DNA of 28,640 nt, taken from assembly GCA_910592005.1 (NCBI GenBank), contig CAJVPP010000626.1, positions 1 through 28,640 of the forward strand, in the 5' to 3' direction. The notes under the pieces are model-generated. The model was not told where the DNA came from, did not search any database, and worked only from the letters and a program-made list of their open reading frames with translations. The number at the start of each line of letters is the position of its first letter. Position 1 is the first letter of the stretch. The stretch is from Funneliformis mosseae. Its lineage: Eukaryota > Glomeromycota > Glomeromycetes > Glomerales > Glomeraceae. The position numbers were made by a program, and so were the translations under genes. Positions 21,500-28,640 of the stretch are shown one piece after another.

Positions 21500-21589
21500 A
21501 CGGGAAACCCGATATTGTTGATCAAATCGATTTATTGGTTCAACAAGTAAACTTTAAATTACAATAAATTGATTTGTTATGTTTCCCGT
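21500..21589. repeat. Imperfect hairpin with ACGGGAAAC ends
   Basis: ACGGGAAAC (21500-21508) pairs with GTTTCCCGT (21581-21589). Inside, CAAATCGATTTATTG pairs with CAATAAATTGATTTG at 14 of 15 positions. The two paired blocks are separated by an asymmetric internal loop, giving a stem of about 24 bp in a 90-bp unit. It could be a tiny foldback element or an RNA hairpin. No flanking duplication was recognised. Confidence 0.6.
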
Positions 21590-23369
21590 AGATATTGTCT
21601 AAAAAAAAATAATTTTTTTTTTTTTGAAAGAAAATCTTTTTTAGGTACTAATTATGATACGATGAAAAGTTTGGTCTTTTGATGTATTTTATGCATTATT
21701 TGGCATCTATGAAATAAGGTTTCATGCGTCACCAAATTATTAAGCGTGTAAATCATAACAATACCTTTACAATTTTTTAATGTGTTATACCATTATTGTT
21801 ACTTGAAACAACAAAGACAAAAAAAGACAAATTGGCTTCAAAAAAAAAAAAAAAAAAATGCAAACGAGTAATTATTTTTAGGGCTCAGCCAACTCCACTT
21901 TTTCTAAAAATTATCCAAAACTGAATGGTTTGATTGGATTAGCAACACGATTCTAACGTAAATCAACACATTTGTAATCACTATGAAGAAAATATCAAAT
22001 TACCTAAAAAAGATTTCTTACTTCGAAAATCAGAGAACGTTTATAGGTCGTTCTTTGTTTTATTATGTAACCAAATTTTATATAAATAATCCAATAATTC
22101 AATTTAAGGGGGGGAACGATTATAAACAATCGTAGATTTTCGTGAAATTCTAGGAGTTTTTCGTCATCGCGCAAGCAACACTCTCCCTCCTTAAAACATG
22201 TTTTACTATGTGAGGAGAGCATTAACCAAATCAATTTGGAATGGGTCGACTCAATATAAATTATTTATTATTATGATTCAAAATAAGAAATAAGGATCAT
22301 AATACTAGACAAGGTAAGTCAATATTTGAATGAATGAAGTTATAAAATAAAATTTCATTTTATTTTATTTTCAATCCAATGACAAAAAAAAAATTGCAAA
22401 AAGAAATAAATGCTGGATTCAATTGGAAAAATCGAAAAAAAAAAAAAACATTACGGCAAATCATGTATGCACGAGCTTTCCTTATTTTCCATATATAAGA
22501 ATATCATTATATGATTTATATTATGTAAAGACATTTTTTGTCAATTTTCTCTTGGAGTACAGAGTACAAGTAATAATACGTCTTACGCAACCTTAAGGGA
22601 TGTGATTTCGAATACCTTACATGTGAATCCAGAATCATTCTAACTTTTAAAATTTCTGTGTAATTATTTAATTCGTTTTTTTTTTTTTTGCTGCATCTTT
22701 TTTTTTTTTTTTTTTAATAATAAAGTACAAAATTTCAAAAATAACCAACTGCCATTTCCAACAGTTTTAATTGTTATTAATTAAATTAATTTCTGCATAC
22801 ATTCATAAATTATTTGGTAAAGGATTCGGATAAACTGGGACTGGTGAAACAAATAATAATATTCGACTATTTCTCAAAAGGAATATTTGATGAGAGATGT
22901 AACGATTTACATGTTTAAAGATCCTACCCTCGTAAGAGTAAAATAGGTACATGTGCTTGAACTTAATAAGTTTGTATTGGGGGTAAAAAAAGATTTCGAA
23001 ATTCCCTTTATCCTTGAATTCTTTTTTTCTTTTTCTTCTTTTTATTTTTCAAATATTTGACCTCGTATCACCATTCATTCCAAAATTTACCAAAACAATA
23101 TCAATGATTTATGGATTTTATTTCCTGATTTGAAACTTTTTCATTTTAATACACGTCTATTTTGATTATTTTCGGAAAACGCATGGTTCATTAAATACAT
23201 GATCCTCATCTTAGATTTGCTCAAAGGTTAATCAGTTGATCATTGATATGGTGACAAACGAGGTGATTACAATAGTTCAAAAAGTCGTTCACGTTCATCC
23301 TAACCGTTTTCAATTCATTAAACGGGGCACTCTGCTGGACATGATTGTCAAGTTGGTAACGTGATTCAG

Positions 23370-23393
23370 GCACGCCATATCAATATGACGTGC
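23370..23393. repeat. 11-bp inverted repeat with 2-nt centre
   Basis: GCACGCCATAT (23370-23380) and ATATGACGTGC (23383-23393) are complementary at 10 of 11 positions around a CA centre. A short, near-symmetric site of this kind may be a dimeric protein-binding site. Confidence 0.6.
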
Positions 23394-23584
23394 GTTTGAG
23401 ATACAGTATAAAGAAAACGAATCGAGTTTAATTTATCGTCAATATGAATTCTTTGTTTGAGAGTATTAGATATATTATGTTCGTTAATGAAAGAACAGCA
23501 TGACATGAATATTCAGTCGCAAGAACATACATATTATTTAATATTAACACATGATGTCATTTTAATGGCCCGATGCAATTAATG

Positions 23585-23620
23585 AAACAATACATATAAT
23601 AATGTATGTATGTATTGTTT
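23585..23620. repeat. 12-bp perfect inverted repeat with 12-nt loop
   Basis: AAACAATACATA (23585-23596) and TATGTATTGTTT (23609-23620) are exact reverse complements around a 12-nt AT-rich loop. It lies 24 bases left of the 27-T run. No function is evident. Confidence 0.65.
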
Positions 23621-23644
23621 AACAATATTTGTTCGAATTTCGAA

Positions 23645-23671
23645 TTTTTTTTTTTTTTTTTTTTTTTTTTT
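23645..23671. repeat. Homopolymer of 27 T
   Basis: The longest single-base run seen in the window. It could be the reversed poly-A tail of an old retro-insertion on the minus strand, but the sequence to its right shows no recognisable element and no matching target duplication was found. Confidence 0.9.
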
Positions 23672-25656
23672 CCTTTAGAGTTTCAACCCTTGAAAAGATC
23701 GCCGACCAACCGAAAGTTTCATGACCATATAAGTCAAAGAAATGACTGCATTCGATCCCAAAACTTTTGACGAGATGCACATGTTCTTTTAAGAAGGATT
23801 TAAATATAGAAGAAATGTTTCTAAAGTAATTGTTCCAAACGGATAAAAATATCGTTCCAAGAATAAAATTAAACTTGGAAAACAACAACTGTTTGTCAAA
23901 CATTTATGTAAGAAGACTACATACAAACAAGTGGTTTGAAAATAATTTGAAATTTAATAACGGTTTGTTTTGATCTTTGTATTTTAGTAGTGGTGTTTGG
24001 TGTTTGGGAGGTGGTTGTTGTGTTTAATACATTAAAGTGATAGTCTGAATTTTGAGATGATCGTCAAAGCAATCAAGTAAACATACGTAAAAGGAAATTT
24101 CTTTAATTACAAAAAAATTCAATGGACCATAATCAGTTAATGGTGGAACAATGAGATGATGAATTGGTCAATCATTTTTGTTGAACAATGAATTCATGAA
24201 ACACGGTAGATTATTTACATGAGACTGGTTTACATTTTCGGGTAAAAGAACGTGAGAGTATAAGGTCAACGTTAGATAATACAAAAATCTGGCAAGGTCC
24301 TTCTTTTAAGCCTTTGCTTTTTGATCACGTCGGAGTTAAAGGTGTTTGGGTCGACGCACTCTGACCGCAACCTAATCATCACCTGAAGATCATGACCAAA
24401 AAATCGAAATTTGTTAATAATGTGTATCTTTTCCCGAAAGAACAGGGAGAAAGTTCATTCTGTTCATCATCATCTCGTGAAAATTCATAAAGTGGAGAGG
24501 AATTTTATCATTGTGTGATGACTTACGCATCTGGAAAAGTCAGAAAATCTGTGCAATTTGCCGACCGGCAAATCTCATGTGACGAGCAACATTTTAAAAT
24601 AATTCATTTTAAATATTGAAAAGATTTCCAAAAATTTTCAATACCAGATGGACCGACAGATTACAAACAGACATAATTCAACCCCGCATATGGTAATAAT
24701 TATTACATTAATAGTGGGATAGGTTATAATAATAAACAAGGTTCGGAAAATTTTTTCATTTAATAATCGACATTCCGAACCGACAAGTTCATGATATCAA
24801 AGGTTAAATGTGACTCATGAGTAAGTGAATTTCTATTACAATGGAAATAATGAAACAAAAAATTTCGAGGATTGTTAAAGAACGTTTCAACCTATACTTT
24901 GTTCATCTCTTCACATTTTTGTTTTCCTGCATTATGAACAAAAAGGTAGCCTTCAATGAAATTTTTGTTTTGCATGATATGCATGTAATATAATGAATGC
25001 ATTAGCTTGGAGAGGTTTAGCGGGGTCACTTCTTGTTGCCAAGATGTTATTTAATCATGACGATAGATGGATGTAAAGCCTTTCCTACTGCGGTGTAATG
25101 TTTATTTTAGATAATTTTTTTTTTTTGAAAAATTATGTCTAAATTAATTTGTTTCAAAATCGCTCCTACATAACGCCTACAGACATTTGAAAACGCGAGG
25201 GTGGGTAAAAAGAATTCATATATAATCAAAAAAAGTTACGGAGAAAATAAAATATAGAGTTTTTTTTTTTTCCAAAAAGAGATGTGTTTACAAAAAGTTA
25301 ATTATAGAATTTGAAAAGGTCCTTTCAATAATGAGGTAAAAAGGAATATTAAAAGTTACGAAACCAAATTTAATTTCAAACAATCCATTTTTGATGTAAT
25401 TCGAGGGAGGACGTCGCACAGGACGCACACCGTTTTCATGGGAAGTCCCAAAAAGAATGAAAGTAAAGTTTTTTCTTCCTTGGCTAAATGTGGTGCGAAA
25501 TCTCCACGTTGTGGCAGAGATTTACAAAAGCTTGTTACGAGTCTTGTGAATTTTGTCGTTAAGGGTTATTTGTTAATACCCGTACTTGTTTCGTTACTGG
25601 TTCATGAATGTTCGTGTGGCATCATTAAGTAGAAAAAAAAAAAATTTATTTACTAA

Positions 25657-25683
25657 ATTATTATTATTATTATTATTATTATT
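25657..25683. repeat. (ATT)9 microsatellite
   Basis: Nine uninterrupted ATT units lie in non-coding DNA just right of a 12-base A run. Confidence 0.9.
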
Positions 25684-26106
25684 TTGTAACAATTAAACAA
25701 TAAAGAAAACCTTTTTTTTATGCAAAGTTAAATTATAAAGGCAATTTGGCTGAATCAAAACTTTAATCGTCGTATAACTTGTTCATTGTCATTTAACAAC
25801 CCAAATGAACATACATTTTACATTAATGTCATTGTGAGATCTTTATATTGTTTGAACGAAATTGTTCGCGGGTAATTTGCTTAAAAGAAAGTTTCTCAAG
25901 TGCCCGACTACCAAATTTGACATGATAATAATACGCAAAAAGCAATCATGCATAATTCACACAATAACACATTCACCAAATAATTCATTTGGTAAGAATC
26001 GCTGCGGCCAGTAATATCTAACAACGATTTTTGTAAGAAGCATCAAAAAAATTTCATGTACTCAATAGATCACCGAACATATTTGTTGCATAACCTTCAA
26101 TTAAAA

Positions 26107-26160
26107 ATTCTTTGTCAATCCGTGCATTTTTGATGAAATGCAATCCTTAAGACAAAGAAT
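26107..26160. repeat. 54-nt interrupted hairpin
   Basis: ATTCTTTGTC (26107-26116) pairs with GACAAAGAAT (26151-26160), and inside TGCATTT (26123-26129) pairs with AAATGCA (26136-26142). ATCC sequences between the two helices are mismatched. The outer motif recurs beside it as GACAAGGAT (26162-26170). Confidence 0.55.
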
Positions 26161-28316
26161 TGACAAGGATTTTTCAATTTTCCGAACCGATTTTTGGTCT
26201 CGGAACATATCAATGTCATGACAACCACCTTTGAACATTAGGTTCTTGAGTTTGGTTTAAAAAATTGTTTCAGTTTTTTTTTCATTGAAGCCGGTACCTC
26301 GGATCTTTTCTTTTTTGGAAGTGTCAGAGTTTTTTTTTTTTTTAAAAAAAAAAAAGGAAACTGAAAAAAAAAAAATTATTTTCGGCAATTTAATACAATG
26401 CATTAGTTTCAATTCACCTAATAAATCTATTTATGGTAAATAAATAAATAAATATTTTTTTTCCATTTGCTTACGATAATAATTTTACTAAATATATGAC
26501 AGCTACGTTACACACAAATCTCACACCATCTGTTGTCGTTTGTGACAAAAGATGAACAAGTGACAATTGAAATATTTAAACAGTATGGCTTTTTTGGGTA
26601 TGGCGAATGACCGACGAGTTTGAAATCCGGTTAAGAAACTTTTTTTTTCCTTTTCTTTTTTTATAGGAGCTTAACTTCAGTCGCTCCAACCAAGCCCACC
26701 ATGTAAAAGGGCGTGTGATACGAAATTTGGCCCTTCCAATGAATCCATAAATCAATTGATTTTCTCCATATGAAAAAAAAAAAAAGGCACAATAATCCTA
26801 GTATAAGCAGGGTAAAGGCGGGAAATTAACTGAATAACGTAACCGTTTATTTTGTTTCGCCAACATGCTGTGTTGCACATTCAACATTCAATAGAGTATT
26901 GGTTAGTCAGTATACAGAAAGAATTTACAATTTTAGATTTAATTGCCGCCCTCTTTCAGTTTAAATTCTTTTATTTAACAGATCAGATCATCCTAAAGGT
27001 TTTCCTTTGTCTTTAATATAAATTATTTCCTTTTAATTAATATAATTTTTTATTATTATCATTATATTATCATTATTATTATTATTATTTTATTTTTACT
27101 TTTATTTATTTATTTTTATTTTTATTTTTTTCTATTATTGTTTTTATTGTTTTTATTACTTTATTACTTTTTATTATTTTTTCTATTTTATTTATTTTAT
27201 TTTTAATTTTTTTATTTTTTTTTTATTTTTACATTACACTTTTTTTTTTTTGTACTTTTTTATTATTATGCCCCCACAATTGTTGAAAAAAAATTGTCAT
27301 ACGTGAAAATTTTTTTATCCAGTGACACATCCGTAAAAAAAACAATTCAAAATGGGCACATAAATAAAAAAAAAAAAAAATACAAATAAATAAATAAATA
27401 AATAATTAGTATAAGCCTAATACATACCAAGTTACAAACTGTTCCCTTATAAAAATTATTGTGCCAAATCTGTATCTTGTCGCTCAATCTGTGTATAATT
27501 ATTCTCCCCCAACTACAACAACAAAAAAAAAAAAAAAAAACTTTTCATATTCATACCGAAAAAAAAAAAAGGTCACCAGTTTTGTTGTACGAGGACCACA
27601 TAAAGTCGCTCAAAACAGACTAAGTGTAAAATTATCACACACAATTTCTCTCCCGACTTTTCGCACACGTAACGAAATTTTTTAGTATTTTAAGCGCTTA
27701 TGATAAATGGGGAGTTTTCAGTCCTAAAAAAAAATATAAAAAAGCGTCCAGTTTTTTATGCCTCGTCTTTATTTCACTTTCATTTTGCAACAGCTTGTGT
27801 TTGCTGCGCTGCATAACAAAAGTACAACCTGTGGTGGTCTGTGTGTTTCGTTTACACTTTAACCTATTGATAAAAAAAAACAAATTTATTTTCTCTACAA
27901 AAAAAACTCAGACTTGTTAACAGTTGAAACGATTTTTAACGAGAAACACACAACTACACACGAACGTTTATATTTTCTCTACTCAAAAAAAGAAACGTAT
28001 AACCACACACTCTAGCTTTTTTTTTTTTTTTAAAAAAAAACCTCACCTTTTAAAATAACTCTCCATTATCACCCTTCTTTTTACAAAAAAAACAAAATCC
28101 TCTACTTATCACACCACAAACTCTGTCTCTTTCTTTTACCCTTTCAAAAAAAAAAAAAAAATTTTGGCGATCTGTGAATTACAATTTTTTTTTCTTGGAC
28201 CATTCAAAAAAAGATTTCCCCCTTTTTTTTTTTGTTGAAGACAAGAAATAAGAAATACACCAACACAATTCACGAAATAATTAACGAACTTAACGTCATA
28301 GTATAATTTATCTGTC

Positions 28317-28513
28317 ATGACAACAACTGAACACATTCGAAATCCTTTGACTAATCATACAATGCCTTCACAGTCAAATGATATGCTCGGCTACGAAGTA
28401 TATAATGATAACACCTCCCATGTTATATGTTCCGAGGGAGAGCCTTTATTTCATGAAGAGACGGGAAAGTACGATCTAGACACCGTTTCCGTGTTCGTCG
28501 CAAAATTATACCA
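28317..28513 (+). CDS. First coding exon of an unrecognised plus-strand gene (partial)
   Basis: The ATG at 28317 opens 65 complete codons plus two bases. The exon ends at a strong donor: ...TACCA then GTAAGT at 28514-28519. Reading on without splicing hits TAA at once, so splicing is required. An in-frame TAG at 28299-28301, 15 bases before the ATG, supports this start; Met16 (28362) is an alternative. The peptide begins MTTTEHIRNPLTNHTMPSQ and continues with an acidic polar stretch (YEVYNDNTSHVICSEGEPLF) ending TVSVFVAKLY. It has no signal peptide, membrane segment or zinc motif. Codon use is more balanced than in the pseudogenes, with no stops or shifts, so the gene looks intact. I do not recognise the family. 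The next exon lies outside or near the window end. Confidence 0.7.
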
Positions 28514-28640
28514 GTAAGTTGGATCCTTTCTTTTTTTATTCCTTGTTATCCGTCTGAAGGGTAAATCGGCTCGAATGGGTTACTAAAGTCATTCGAGGAT
28601 TCATGAAAAAAAAAAATAATATGTCTACTTACATGTTTTG
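28514..28640 (+). other. Start of first intron, no acceptor within the window
   Basis: It begins GTAAGTTGG, a consensus donor. The remaining 127 bases include a T-rich tract and an A run (28605-28616) but no obvious pyrimidine-AG followed by protein-like sequence, so the intron probably continues past the window. Confidence 0.55.

Larger units (their letters stand above)
20761..28316. other. 7.5-kb non-coding region upstream of a plus-strand gene
   Basis: No reading frame with protein character was found in either direction, and none of the degraded families of the left part recur. The region holds many A or T homopolymers (19 A at 21840-21858, 27 T at 23645-23671), a T-rich low-complexity zone at about 27035-27245, an (ATT)9 tract at 25657-25683, and several short hairpins listed separately. 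The last 300 bases are rich in CT and A tracts, as in many fungal core promoters. It may contain the promoter, untranslated leader or non-coding RNAs of the gene at 28317. That is inference from position only. Confidence 0.5.

Noticed and set aside
22004..22234. 76-codon minus-strand open frame
   Set aside because: No recognisable domain; length is within chance expectation for 7.5 kb of non-coding DNA.
23560..23671. Possible tRNA-like gene: GTTCGAATTTC followed by a T run
   Set aside because: A B-box-like sequence and poly-T are present, but no cloverleaf with acceptor, D and anticodon arms can be drawn in the preceding 80 bases.
23619..23903. 94-codon minus-strand open frame ending in poly-Lys
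   Set aside because: The C-terminal Lys run is just the 27-T homopolymer, and there are no motifs, no clear start context and no intron structure.
27461..28336. Several 60-75-codon frames containing Lys or Thr runs
   Set aside because: They depend on A or T homopolymers in the upstream region and overlap the probable promoter of the gene at 28317.

Overview
The window looks like nuclear DNA of a very AT-rich fungus. It most resembles an arbuscular mycorrhizal fungus of the Rhizophagus type (Glomeromycotina). This rests on memory of protein families that are heavily expanded in that lineage (a SAM-domain family starting MSSQASSPTLP-like, coiled-coil proteins starting MSSELDSLRQ-like, a primase/origin-binding helicase family, Crinkler-like N-termini), on short GT-AG introns and on base composition. 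No database search was run.

Bases 1-17,410 are a graveyard of at least nine degraded genes, all read from the minus strand. From right to left they are: a primase plus origin-binding-helicase fusion (about 17.4-14.2 kb), a tyrosine-recombinase-like gene (13.75-12.59 kb), an unassigned coiled-coil gene (12.5-11.45 kb), a Crinkler-like N-terminal domain (10.92-10.55 kb), a SAM-domain gene (10.2-9.1 kb), a coiled-coil/zinc-knuckle gene (8.95-6.48 kb), a small zinc-knuckle gene (6.38-5.87 kb), an intron-rich gene (5.6-2.8 kb) and a DDE transposase (2.18-0.13 kb). None is intact. Each can be followed as long stretches of sensible protein broken by stop codons and, less often, frameshifts. Many lesions look like C-to-T/G-to-A transitions, and introns are still visible. 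Younger insertions lie inside: a 172-bp pogo/Tigger-type MITE with TA duplication (8119-8290), a 9-bp minisatellite (8536-8679) and a GC-richer block inside an intron (about 5.16-5.40 kb).

Bases 17.4-19.1 kb are non-coding and rich in tandem repeats. They end in a regular array of 19-bp units (six exact-length copies at 18923-19036) and a near-perfect 38-bp palindrome built from the same motif (19056-19093). Copies of the same 19-bp motif sit directly upstream of the recombinase-like gene (13759-13807).

Bases 19.1-20.75 kb are an extreme AT desert. Bases 20.76-28.3 kb are non-coding DNA of a different texture, with many A/T homopolymers, short hairpins and simple repeats and no convincing gene. 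At 28317 a clean plus-strand gene begins: its first coding exon ends at 28513 at a GTAAGT donor and it continues beyond the window. The layout reads as a decayed mobile-element or repeat compartment on the left, an AT-rich boundary, and the long upstream region of a host gene on the right. The genes on the left can no longer act. Their combination (primase-helicase, recombinase, repeats that could be iterons) raises the idea of a dead self-replicating mobile element, but that is a hypothesis.
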